DNA from: CAWAND01 sp963807065
Lineage (GTDB): Bacteria; Chloroflexota; Anaerolineae; Anaerolineales; E44-bin32
Assembly: GCA_963807065.1 (NCBI GenBank)
Contig: CAWDZQ010000001.1
Coordinates: 1-64,000, forward strand
Direction: 5' to 3'
Length of the DNA stretch: 64,000 bases
Shown one piece after another: positions 54,852-62,680 of this stretch. The notes beneath the pieces are model-generated. The model made no database searches and was not told the origin of the DNA. It saw nothing but the letters and a program-made list of their open reading frames with translations. The translations under genes and the position numbers were made by a program. The stretch's first letter is position 1. The number at the start of each line of letters is the position of its first letter.

Positions 54852-54975
54852 CCTATTGCCTCCGGGTCTTAGGTTGCCGGCTCGGAGACCGGCTCGAGTT
54901 TCAATACAAGCCTAGACCGGAGGTGTTCAAGTATTGTGAAGGCCGTATGTCGAACCTGAGAGTCCTCCCTGGCTT

Positions 54976-56235
54976 TCAGCCGATGCTTGGGGCCGACGTG
55001 GGTTGCTGAGCCGCCATCGGGGGCCGGAGGCGGCCAAGGCAGCCACCCAGCCGCTGGATGCCTTCCCTAATGCGTTCGGGCCACGCGTTGGAAAAATTCA
55101 GCCGCATGAACCGTCGGCCATCCTGAGGGACGCCGAAGAATGCGGACCCCGGCACGAAGGCCACCTGCTTCTTCAGAGCTTCCTCCAGCACCACCTGGCT
55201 GTCCATGCCCTCCGGCAGTTCAGCCCACAAGAACAGGCCGCCCTGCGGTGAGGACCAGGACACTTCAGGGGGCATAAAGCTGTCGAGGGCGCCGAGCATG
55301 GCGTCCCGACGCTCCCGGTAGACTGCACGCAGCCTCTGGATATGCTCGTCTAGGAAACCGCCTCGCCCCACTTCAAAGGCGATCATTTGGACCAACGTGC
55401 TGGTGTGCAGGTCCGCCCCCTGCTTGAGCTGATTCAGGCGGCCGAGAACCTGCCGGGGTGCAATCACCCATGCCAGGCGCAGTCCCGGCGCCAAGGTCTT
55501 CGAAAACGTGCTCATATAGATCACGTTGGGCTGGCCGCCATCCGACGCCGCCAGTTCGGCATCCAGTGCGTACAATGGCGGCAAATGCTCGCCCTCGTAG
55601 CGCAGCTGGCCATAGGGGTCATCTTCGACAATGGGAACGCCGTAAGCACGCGCCAGTTGGACTAAGATCATCCGCCGCTCCAGAGTCAGGGTCACCCCGG
55701 CCGGATTCTGGAAATTCGGCAGGACATACATGAAACTCGGGCGGCGCTTGAGGAGCGCCTCGACGGGCTCGGTCGTCATCCCCATCTCATCTAACGGGAC
55801 GCTGAGAAATGCCGCCTGGTAGGCGCCAAAGGCCTGGAGCGCCCCCAAGTAGGTCGGCGCACCGACCACCACTTCTTCGCCGGGATCGATGAGCAGCTTA
55901 CCCACCAGATCCAGCGCCTGCTGGGAACCGGTGGTAATCAGAATGTCATCAGCTTCAGCTTGGATGCCGTAGCGCGTGACGTGGCGCCCTATCATCTCCC
56001 GAAGCTCGGGCCAGCCTTCGGTGGTCGAGTACTGCAGGGCGATCTCGCCTCGCTCACCGAGAACCCGGCACGCAGCCTCTTTGAACCGCTCTCGGGGGAA
56101 GAGCTCCGGCGCCGGCATGCCTCCCGCAAATGAAATCACCTCTGGTTGTTGAGTTAGCTTTAGGAGTTCTCTGATGGTGGACGACTTCATACCCGCCACC
56201 CGTGATGCGTACTGGTTTTCCCAAGTCGTGGTCAT
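54976..56235 (-). CDS. PLP-dependent class I/II aminotransferase (MocR/LysN-like)
   Basis: AGGAGGTGCC precedes the ATG at 56235. The 419 residues form a fold-type I aminotransferase: SFAGGMPAPELFP at the N-terminus, TTGSQQALDLVGKLL, YVLPNFQNPAGVT, VEDDPYGQLRYEG, the PLP lysine in MSTFSKTLAPGLRLAW, and FMRLNFSNAWPERIREGI. It is closest to 2-aminoadipate or multi-substrate (Leu, Phe, aromatic) aminotransferases. Making 2-oxoacids beside a Kor-type oxidoreductase operon suggests fermentative amino-acid use. Confidence 0.9.
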   Translation of the reverse strand: MTTTWENQYASRVAGMKSSTIRELLKLTQQPEVISFAGGMPAPELFPRERFKEAACRVLGERGEIALQYSTTEGWPELREMIGRHVTRYGIQAEADDILITTGSQQALDLVGKLLIDPGEEVVVGAPTYLGALQAFGAYQAAFLSVPLDEMGMTTEPVEALLKRRPSFMYVLPNFQNPAGVTLTLERRMILVQLARAYGVPIVEDDPYGQLRYEGEHLPPLYALDAELAASDGGQPNVIYMSTFSKTLAPGLRLAWVIAPRQVLGRLNQLKQGADLHTSTLVQMIAFEVGRGGFLDEHIQRLRAVYRERRDAMLGALDSFMPPEVSWSSPQGGLFLWAELPEGMDSQVVLEEALKKQVAFVPGSAFFGVPQDGRRFMRLNFSNAWPERIREGIQRLGGCLGRLRPPMAAQQPTSAPSIG

Positions 56236-56362
56236 GGCACCTCCTGTGACCATGACTCTAGCTTGTCTTCAGGCGGATGGGGAGTGCCCTTTGTCCCATT
56301 CGCCGGGCGGATATCTGTCCGCGCCCTCCCGCATATCGGGAATGCAGGTTGTCTGTTTCGAT

Positions 56363-56378
56363 TGTTACATTCTTCACT
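56363..56378. promoter_or_regulatory. CRP-type operator 6 (imperfect)
   Basis: TGTTACATTCTTCACT; on the other strand AGTGAAGAATGTAACA, nearly the same word as operator 4. One mismatch in each half. It lies between the aminotransferase (about 128 bases upstream of its start) and the flavoprotein remnant on the plus strand. Confidence 0.45.
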
Positions 56379-56559
56379 AACTCGGTACAGAAAGCATGTC
56401 TAGACTGAAACGGAGGCACGTATTCGTAGTGGAGGGGGGCCCCCTCCCCGGAATGTTCGGTCCCAGCCCTCCTTCCACGCAGTGAACCCCGCGCTTGATG
56501 GGCCCGCCGACGGTCGCTCCTGGGTCTCGGCTGGGTCGGAGACTAGATGAGAGTTCCTA

Positions 56560-57541
56560 ATGCATGATGTCGTGGTCGTCGGCGCTGGTCCGGCGGGTTT
56601 GGCGGCGGCCCACGTTTGCCTCCAATGGGGACTGGACACGCTCCTCATCAGCGAGTACCTGGGCGGCCGCACGAACTTCCATTTGAAGCTCCCGTTTCTC
56701 GAATTCGAACGATTTCATTGGAGGCAGCGACCTTGCGCTGCAGCTTCGCGAGCAGATTAAACTCCTGGACTGGCCGCATCATTCCGGCAGGGTTGACATG
56801 GTCAGCCTGACCGAGACGGGCATCCGCCTGCAGGGAACAGGCTTCTCGCCTGTAGAAGCCCACTTGGGGATTATTGCCACTGGGGCCCGCCCGGAACGCC
56901 TGAACGTTCCTGGTGAGCGCGAGTTCATCATGCGCGGCGTGGCCTACTCCACCGCATGGTACGCTCCCCTGTTCGCAGGAAGGGCGGCGGCCGTGATCGG
57001 CTCGGGACACAGGGCCATCCAGGGAGCGCGCCAACTGTCCGCCTTTGCCAGGCAGGTCTATCTCATTGCCCAAACAACCCAAGGGCCATTGTGGGAACGC
57101 GCCCAAGACATGCTCCAGGCCCCGAATGTAACCCTGATGTCAGGCTGGCACGTGGCATCCATCGGGGGCGGGGACTATGTCGAAAACATCACCCTGGAGC
57201 GGCGAGGCTCCGAGCAAACGCTGGACGTGGACGGGGTATTCGTCTGCGCCGGAATCACCCCCAATACGTCTTGCGTGGCCCACCTTGTCGACTTGAATTC
57301 CGCAGGGGCCATTATGGTGGACGGCGCCCAGCGGACGAGTGACCCGAGGCTATTGGCAGCCGGAGATGCCAGCGACACGTTGGCCGAACAGGTGCTGGTC
57401 GCCCTCGGCGCCGGCGCCCGGGCCGGCCTCACCGCTTGGGAGGCACGGCTGAATGACGGGCCACGGGCCGGGTCAAGCGGACGTCATCGCCTGATGAGAG
57501 CCACAACCCGTCCCAAAGGGCATCCACAAAATGGCCACTGA
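56560..57541 (+). pseudogene. Thioredoxin-reductase-like flavoprotein, frameshifted
   Basis: The N-terminal FAD site is clear (DVVVVGAGPAGLAAAHVCLQ). One base near 56700-56712 shifts the frame: after LKLPFLEFER the continuation IGGSDLALQLREQIKLLDW lies in the next frame, followed by VSLTETGIRLQ and HLGIIATGARP. The NAD(P) site is AAAVIGSGHRAIQGARQL, and the second FAD-binding motif is DPRLLAAGDASD. No redox-active CxxC is seen, so it resembles the non-thioredoxin subgroup (ferredoxin-NADP reductase-like). It overlaps the NuoC-like gene by 11 bases. Confidence 0.7.
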
Positions 57542-57893
57542 GCGAGCCATCGATTCAGCTGAGACGCTGCTCCGGCAGTGGGCCGTCCAGGTTGACAACA
57601 TTGCCCCCTGGCGATTGGACGTGCTGATCCCGGCCAAGCATCTGCGATCCGTGGCTCGTATGCTGTGCGGCACCGAATGGGGCAGTCTTTCCAGCATCAC
57701 GGTGCTCGAACTGGACAACAATGGGTCTCGGTACGAGATGATCTACGACTTCCGGCACGGCCACGCCCTCGTCTGCATCAGGCTTCAATTAGCCAGCCTG
57801 GTGGACCGTGTGCCCAGCCTGGGCAGCATCTGCCCGTGCGCACACCCCTTCGAGAAGTCCTTTAGCGAACGGTACGGGATAGCCTTTTACTGA
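57531..57893 (+). CDS. NuoC/30-kDa-like subunit fragment
   Basis: The 120-residue protein has a NuoC/hydrogenase small-subunit pattern: SRYEMIYDFRHGHALVCIRL, then VDRVPSLGSICPCAHPFEKSFSERYGI, which corresponds to the family's VPSi...A.wyEREvyDmfGi. It ends right after ERYGIAFY, so it stops at the conserved core and lacks the usual C-terminus; several core positions are changed (FEKSFSERYGI). It may be a relic of an NADH- or hydrogenase-type complex, or a small protein that works with the upstream flavoprotein. Confidence 0.6.
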   Translation: MATERAIDSAETLLRQWAVQVDNIAPWRLDVLIPAKHLRSVARMLCGTEWGSLSSITVLELDNNGSRYEMIYDFRHGHALVCIRLQLASLVDRVPSLGSICPCAHPFEKSFSERYGIAFY

Positions 57894-57952
57894 GCCGTCG
57901 CCAGCGGATGGGCAGGCCGGGGTCGCCCGAGACAGGGTCGACACGGCAGGCT

Positions 57953-57970
57953 TTGTGAAGCATTTCACAA
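57953..57970. promoter_or_regulatory. CRP-type operator 7
   Basis: TTGTGAAGCATTTCACAA, a good TGTGA-N6-TCACA match. It lies about 212 bases upstream of the ferredoxin that begins the oxoacid oxidoreductase operon. Confidence 0.6.
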
Positions 57971-58181
57971 GCGCCTTCAGCCGGAAGCCGGTGGCTTGGG
58001 GTGGCCTTGCCAACTCGCCTTTGCCGGCAGACCTCGACGATGTGAGTTTCGTCCCCCGAACCGGCGACGTTTGGGACTGCCTGCCCCCCTGCTCCCTGAC
58101 TAAGCTAAGCTCAAGAACCGTCTCGCCCCGAGATTTCCCTCGGGCGAGCCGCCGTGCGACTCCTTGGGAAGGGTGGCGTCA

Positions 58182-58442
58182 ATGGCCAAAGGCTATGTGG
58201 TTGTGCATCCAGATCGGTGCAAGGGCTGCGAACTGTGCATCAGTGCTTGTCCCCAAGATGTCCTTCACCTCGATGAAACCAGACTCAACGCAAAGGGTTA
58301 CCACCCCATCCTGTTCGCCGACCCCGAACAGCGCTGTACGGGCTGTGCTCTATGCGCAGTGATTTGCCCCGACGTGGTCTTCGATGTCTTTCGCTACCAG
58401 TCCGCCGGCACCAGCCGGCGGGTCGCGTCCGGGGCAGCCTGA
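58182..58442 (+). CDS. korD: 2x[4Fe-4S] ferredoxin subunit (KorD-like)
   Basis: The ATG at 58182 follows AAGGGTGG. The 86-residue protein has two cluster motifs: CKGCELCISACP and CTGCALCAVICP. This is a dicluster ferredoxin-type delta subunit of a 2-oxoacid:ferredoxin oxidoreductase. It lies 34 bases before the alpha subunit and a CRP-type palindrome stands upstream, so it is probably the first gene of the operon. Confidence 0.9.
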   Translation: MAKGYVVVHPDRCKGCELCISACPQDVLHLDETRLNAKGYHPILFADPEQRCTGCALCAVICPDVVFDVFRYQSAGTSRRVASGAA

Positions 58443-58476
58443 TGTCCCCGGCCGCAGGTCTCCGGAGGCGGTGCTG

Positions 58477-59538
58477 ATGGAACTCATCAAAGGCAACGTG
58501 GCCATTGCTGAAGCAGCCATTCGGGCCGGATGCGAAGCCTATTTCGGCTATCCGATTACTCCCCAGACCGAGCTTCTCGAGCACATGGCCCTGCGGATGC
58601 CGGATCTCGGACGCGTTTTCCTGCAGGCGGAAAGCGAGGTGGCCGTGATCAATATGGTCTACGGCGCCGCCTCAACCGGGGCACGCGTGATGACCTCGTC
58701 CTCTTCACCAGGCGTCAGCTTGATGATGGAAGGCGTCTCGTACATCGCCGGTTCGGAGTTGCCCTTTGTCATGGTCGACATTATGCGCGGTGGGCCGGGC
58801 CTGGGCAACATCGCTCCTTCGCAAGGTGACTACTTCCAGATGGTCAAAGGCGGTGGACACGGGGATTATCGACTGATCGTCCTTGCCCCAGCGACCATCC
58901 AGGAGGCGGTGGATCTGACGGTGCTGGCCTTCGATCTGGCCGACAAGTACCGCTGGCCCGTGGTCGTGCTGGCCGATGGGAGCATGGGTCAGATGATGGA
59001 GCCCGCCGAGCTGCCGCCGATGCGAGAACCGGCCAAAGGCAATGGACACCGCCCTGATTGGGCGTTAAGCGGCATGGGAGATCGGGGCCACCGCAACGTG
59101 GTTACGTCAATCTACCTCGAGCCAGCCGCCGAAGAGGCCTTCAACCGCAAACTCCAGGATAAGTTCCGCGCCATCGAAGCTGCCGAAGTCCGGTACATCG
59201 AGACCGATTGTGATGACGCCGATTTTGTTGTGGTCGGGTTCGGCACGGCCGGCCGGGTTGCCCAGAGTGCCGTGAAGGCCGCCCGAGAAGCGGGCTTGAA
59301 GGTGGGGCTCCACCGGCCGATCAGCCTCTTCCCCTTCCCGACGGTTCGGCTGGCCGAACTTGCCGAGCGTGTCAGCGGATTTCTCGTGGTTGAGATGAAC
59401 GCCGGCCAGATGGTCGAGGACGTCCGCTTGGCCGTCAATGGCCGCGCCCCGGTCGCTTTCTATGGGCGCATGGGAGGCGTCGTGCCGCTTCCCGAAGAGG
59501 TCCTTGAGCAAATCGTGGCCCAATTCGAGCCAGGTTGA
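58477..59538 (+). CDS. korA: 2-oxoacid:ferredoxin oxidoreductase alpha subunit
   Basis: GGAGGCGGTGCTG precedes the ATG at 58477. The 353 residues match KorA/VorB: KGNVAIAEAAIRAGCEAYFG, GYPITPQTELLEHMA (pyrimidine-domain start), ESEVAVINMVYGAASTGARV, TSSSSPGVSLMMEGVSYI, MVDIMRGGPGLGNIAPSQGDYFQ. The C-terminal half (transketolase_C-like) has VVVGFGTAGRVAQSAVKAAREAG and EMNAGQMVEDVRLAVNG. It forms the TPP-enzyme core with KorB. Substrate (2-oxoglutarate or branched-chain oxoacid) cannot be decided. Intact. Confidence 0.93.
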   Translation: MELIKGNVAIAEAAIRAGCEAYFGYPITPQTELLEHMALRMPDLGRVFLQAESEVAVINMVYGAASTGARVMTSSSSPGVSLMMEGVSYIAGSELPFVMVDIMRGGPGLGNIAPSQGDYFQMVKGGGHGDYRLIVLAPATIQEAVDLTVLAFDLADKYRWPVVVLADGSMGQMMEPAELPPMREPAKGNGHRPDWALSGMGDRGHRNVVTSIYLEPAAEEAFNRKLQDKFRAIEAAEVRYIETDCDDADFVVVGFGTAGRVAQSAVKAAREAGLKVGLHRPISLFPFPTVRLAELAERVSGFLVVEMNAGQMVEDVRLAVNGRAPVAFYGRMGGVVPLPEEVLEQIVAQFEPG

Positions 59539-59556
59539 GTTACGGTTGCAGGAGCG

Positions 59557-60123
59557 TTGACGGTGTGCGCTGCCGGTGTCGGTTTTCCTTCCAAGGTGAA
59601 ATCGCTCAAGCCCGGGGTCCCTCGGCTTGCCCGGCGGCCGAAACAACGGATGGCCGTGCTTACCACCATCGGCGACCCGAACGAGATTTTGGGCGGCGCC
59701 GTGTCAGCGCTTTACCGGGCGGCCTACCAACACAAATTCAACCTCAAGCGCGCCGGCAAACCGCAATTCAAGGTCGGCCCGCTTACAGCCCGCTGGCCGG
59801 ACGCGCACCTGGTGGAGAAATCGGAGTGGACCGGTGTTTGGGGGCTTCCGGTTCCCGCCGGGACGCGCAAGCTCATGGCAGAGACATCGGATCATGAGAT
59901 CCGGCTCGAGACCTGGGATTATGGGCCCACGGTGGCTGAAATCCTTCATCTGGGTTCGTACGCAGACGAGGGCCCATCCATTCAGAAGCTGCACGAGTTT
60001 ATCGACACCAGCGGCTATGAGATTGACGGGGCCCACGAGGAAGAGTACCTGACCCGCCCCGACGCCAAGGTGGTCAAGACCATTATTCGCTATCCGGTAC
60101 GTAAGCGCGTTCGAGCGGGTTAG
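59557..60123 (+). CDS. GyrI-like small-molecule-binding domain protein
   Basis: The start is uncertain: a TTG at 59557 follows GGAGC, and a later ATG at 59650 (MAVLTTIGDPNE) is possible. The 188-residue frame resembles GyrI-like proteins: PRQRM/KQRMAVLTTIGDPNEI, ALYRAAYQHKFNLKRAGKPQFKVGPLTARWPD, GVWGLPVPAGTRKL, EILHLGSYADEGPSIQKLHEFID, HEEEYLTRP. Members bind small ligands and can act as transcription or gyrase-interaction modules. Its place between korA and korB is unusual; it may sense a cofactor or product. Confidence 0.75.
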   Translation: MTVCAAGVGFPSKVKSLKPGVPRLARRPKQRMAVLTTIGDPNEILGGAVSALYRAAYQHKFNLKRAGKPQFKVGPLTARWPDAHLVEKSEWTGVWGLPVPAGTRKLMAETSDHEIRLETWDYGPTVAEILHLGSYADEGPSIQKLHEFIDTSGYEIDGAHEEEYLTRPDAKVVKTIIRYPVRKRVRAG

Positions 60124-60137
60124 TGTGGAGGCGTGGC

Positions 60138-60908
60138 ATGACAGATCAGATGCTTGAGGAACGTGTGGCTACTCGGTCCGACAGTCTGAGCGATGTCTTT
60201 ACCCACTATTGCCCGGGATGCACGCATGGCGTCGCTCATCGCCTGATTGCCGAGGTGATCGACGAGTTGGGATTGGCGGATCGGACGATTGGGGTGGCGC
60301 CTGTCGGGTGTGCCGTTTTCGCCTACAACTACTTCGAGCTGGACTTCGCCGAGGCCGCCCATGGCCGTGCCCCAGCCATGGCAACCGGCATCAAGCGCGT
60401 CTTGCCGGATCGCGTGGTCTTCACCTATCAGGGCGACGGAGATCTGGCAGCCATTGGCACGGCCGAGATTGTGCATGCCGCCGCTCGTGGGGAAAACATC
60501 ACCACCATTTTCGTCAACAACGCTATCTATGGCATGACCGGTGGCCAGATGGCCCCAACCACGCTCCCGGGCCAGAAGACGACTTCGTCTCCCCGGGGCC
60601 GGGACGTCGAATCCGTCGGGATGCCGCTCAAGATCTCGGAGATGTTGGCCGGCCTCGACGGCGCTGCCTACGTGGTCCGCCGCAGCCTGCACAATGTGCG
60701 TGAGATCATCAAGGCCAAGAAAGCCATCAAGATCGCCTTCCAGACCCAGCTCGACGGCCGCGGCTTCTCAATGGTTGAGCTGCTCTCCACCTGCCCCACA
60801 AACTGGCACATGAGTGCCACCGACTCCATGACCTGGCTGGAAGAACACATGCTGCCGTACTACGAGCTGGGTGATTTCAAGTGCGTTGAAGGGCTCAACG
60901 TCCGTTGA
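60138..60908 (+). CDS. korB: 2-oxoacid:ferredoxin oxidoreductase beta subunit
   Basis: GGAGGCGTGGC precedes the ATG at 60138. The 256 residues carry the TPP site: YCPGCTHGVAHRLIAEVIDE, GCAVFAYNYF, YQGDGDLAAIGTAEIVHAAARGEN and NNAIYGMTGGQMAPTTLPGQ. These are the beta-subunit hallmarks of the Kor/Vor family, with TPP-Mg binding in GDGDL...NNAIYGMTGGQ. With KorA, KorC and KorD it oxidatively decarboxylates a 2-oxoacid to acyl-CoA, reducing ferredoxin. Intact. Confidence 0.93.
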   Translation: MTDQMLEERVATRSDSLSDVFTHYCPGCTHGVAHRLIAEVIDELGLADRTIGVAPVGCAVFAYNYFELDFAEAAHGRAPAMATGIKRVLPDRVVFTYQGDGDLAAIGTAEIVHAAARGENITTIFVNNAIYGMTGGQMAPTTLPGQKTTSSPRGRDVESVGMPLKISEMLAGLDGAAYVVRRSLHNVREIIKAKKAIKIAFQTQLDGRGFSMVELLSTCPTNWHMSATDSMTWLEEHMLPYYELGDFKCVEGLNVR

Positions 60909-60952
60909 CCTACGGCCAACCCATGGGTTGAGTCTCGACGGGAGATGAACCG

Positions 60953-61513
60953 ATGCAGGCAGAGGTAATCATTTCAGGATTTGGGGGCCAGGGTGCGCTT
61001 TTCGCCGGGCAGCTTCTGGCTTACTCAGCGATGGAAGAGGGCAAACACGTGACCTGGCTGCCCTCTTATGGGCCGGAGATGCGCGGAGGGACGGCGCACT
61101 GCATCGTGATCGTCTCTGACGACCCGATTGGCTCTCCGGTCATACGAAACCCACGTGCAGCCATCGTGATGAACGTCCCTTCGATGGAGAAGTATGAACC
61201 TCTGGTTACAGCGGGAGGCATTTTGGTCGTCAACAGCTCTCTGGTCGAACGCGGCCCCGCTCGGGACGACCTCACCACTCTGTTGATCCCCGGCAACGAT
61301 ATCGCCGAGGCCTGCGGCGACCGCCGCATGGCTAACGTGGTTCTCCTTGGCGCCCTGCTTCAGGCCTTCCCCCTGGTCACCAGTGACGCCGTCATGAGCG
61401 CTTTGGAGAAACACATGCCGAGCCGTCACCGGGATCTGCTGGAGGCCAACGCCGCGGCGCTTGAGCGCGGCGGGGAAGCTGCCGTGTCTCAAGCGCCACT
61501 TGCACAAACGTAG
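60953..61513 (+). CDS. korC: 2-oxoacid:ferredoxin oxidoreductase gamma subunit
   Basis: The 186-residue protein has the gamma-domain pattern: EVIISGFGGQGALFAGQLLAYSAM (G-x-GGQG), WLPSYGPEMRGGTAHCIVIVSD (YGPEMRGG) and LIPGNDIAEACGDRRMANVVLLGALLQAFPL. It completes the alpha-beta-gamma-delta set. It lies 44 bases after korB and 18 bases before a small cysteine-bearing gene. Intact. Confidence 0.93.
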   Translation: MQAEVIISGFGGQGALFAGQLLAYSAMEEGKHVTWLPSYGPEMRGGTAHCIVIVSDDPIGSPVIRNPRAAIVMNVPSMEKYEPLVTAGGILVVNSSLVERGPARDDLTTLLIPGNDIAEACGDRRMANVVLLGALLQAFPLVTSDAVMSALEKHMPSRHRDLLEANAAALERGGEAAVSQAPLAQT

Positions 61514-61531
61514 CCTAGGAGGGATGGGTCG

Positions 61532-61759
61532 ATGGCAACCACTGTTTGGACGAGCCTGAATCCGGTTTGGTGTGAGAAGGCCCAGGACGAGGTGGTCCTG
61601 TCTGAGCTGCGCGTCATGCCTGAGGGAATTCTCAGGCAGGGCAATGAATTCCGCGTCAATGCACGCCGCTGCAGTCACTCCGTCGAATGCAACATCGCCG
61701 GCGCGAGCTGCCAGTGGGCTTTCACCAACCCGTGGATGGATCCACTCACCAGCGCCTGA
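61532..61759 (+). CDS. Small cysteine-containing protein in kor operon
   Basis: AGGAGGGATGGGTCG precedes the ATG, a near-ideal ribosome binding site. The 75-residue protein is not related to any family I recognise. Four cysteines are at 14, 47, 53 and 60 in CEKAQDE, RRCSHSVECNIAGASCQW, with His next to them. That arrangement could bind a metal or cluster. It follows korC by 18 bases on the same strand, so it should be co-transcribed. A real but unknown operon member is my preferred reading. Confidence 0.55.
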   Translation: MATTVWTSLNPVWCEKAQDEVVLSELRVMPEGILRQGNEFRVNARRCSHSVECNIAGASCQWAFTNPWMDPLTSA

Positions 61760-61859
61760 GCAGAACACCCCGAATCCAACCGCCTCGGATTCCACGCCCC
61801 GTCCCGCAACGGGTACCGCATCGGCCGTCGGCGTGCCATCCATGCCTGGGGCCGTGGCT

Positions 61860-62520
61860 CCCCTCTGACCTGTACCCCGGGGAAACTTCCACGTAAAGCA
61901 CAGACCTCACGCCCAGCACGATTCCGATGGTTGCCCAGCGCTCCTGCCTCATCTGGTGGGGTTCCGGGACGATCTCGTCCCTGGTGACCCCGAGCATGGC
62001 CGCGGCCACAAACCCCATGGCCTAAGGTGGGGTTGGAACGGCGATCTGGACGGCCTGGGCGCCTATCACCGCCCTGGATATCTACACCAGCCCCGCTCTC
62101 TGGCCCACCAAGCAGGCCTAGTTCCTCGTACCCACCCCCGTCCAGGGCCGAATACGACGCCGCCATACCTCACGCAACGTATTGAATGCCGGTGGCCGGC
62201 ATGAGGGCCACAGCGCTCCCAACATATCCCGATCCGAGGCCGACGCCAGCCGCCAGTCCCTCCGAGATGTTGTGCGGCGTGATTGCCAGGATGAACGGCC
62301 GCGCGGCGCCGGTCCCCGCGTCCGGGCGCCCTTCGTGACAGATCACGAGATGCAAATGGGAAACCCAGCTGTCGCCTGCCGGCAGGAAAGGGCCCCCACG
62401 ACGACGAAGAGGGCGGGTATCACGCAGCCTACCTCGATCCCCGTCGGGATCAAGCTGGTGAAGCTGGGCGCCAAAATTACAACGACGGCGAAGTCGAGCT
62501 CGCTAATGCGGGTTCGGGGC
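61860..62520 (-). pseudogene. ZIP-family metal transporter, badly decayed
   Basis: On the minus strand, scattered frames spell a ZIP transporter: an N-terminal helix (SFTSLIPTGIEVGCVIPALF, near 62480-62420), the metal-site helix FILAITPHNISEGLAAGVGL (near 62310-62250, family consensus HNxPEGLA) and a C-terminal stretch (GFVAAAMLGVTRDEIVPEPH and RWATIGIVLGV, near 62015-61905). They are in different frames with several stops between. The gene is clearly dead. It sits between the kor operon and the pyruvate oxidoreductase. Confidence 0.6.
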
Positions 62521-62612
62521 GAAGGAAGAAAGCCCGGCTGTACAGCTCTCTTCCTGGCGGATGACCCTGCTTGTATGAATGCGTTCAGTCTCTGCGAACT
62601 TGAGATGCTAAA

Positions 62613-62642
62613 AGCCCGGCAGGCATAATCACCTGCCGGGCT
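62613..62642 (-). terminator. Terminator after pyruvate:ferredoxin oxidoreductase
   Basis: An 11-bp perfect stem (AGCCCGGCAGG/CCTGCCGGGCT) with an 8-base loop lies 38 bases past the stop at 62681. On the minus strand it runs into TTTT. Confidence 0.82.
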
Positions 62643-62680
62643 CTCGAGTTCAGCCTCAGGTCAAGCTTGTATTTTAGAAA

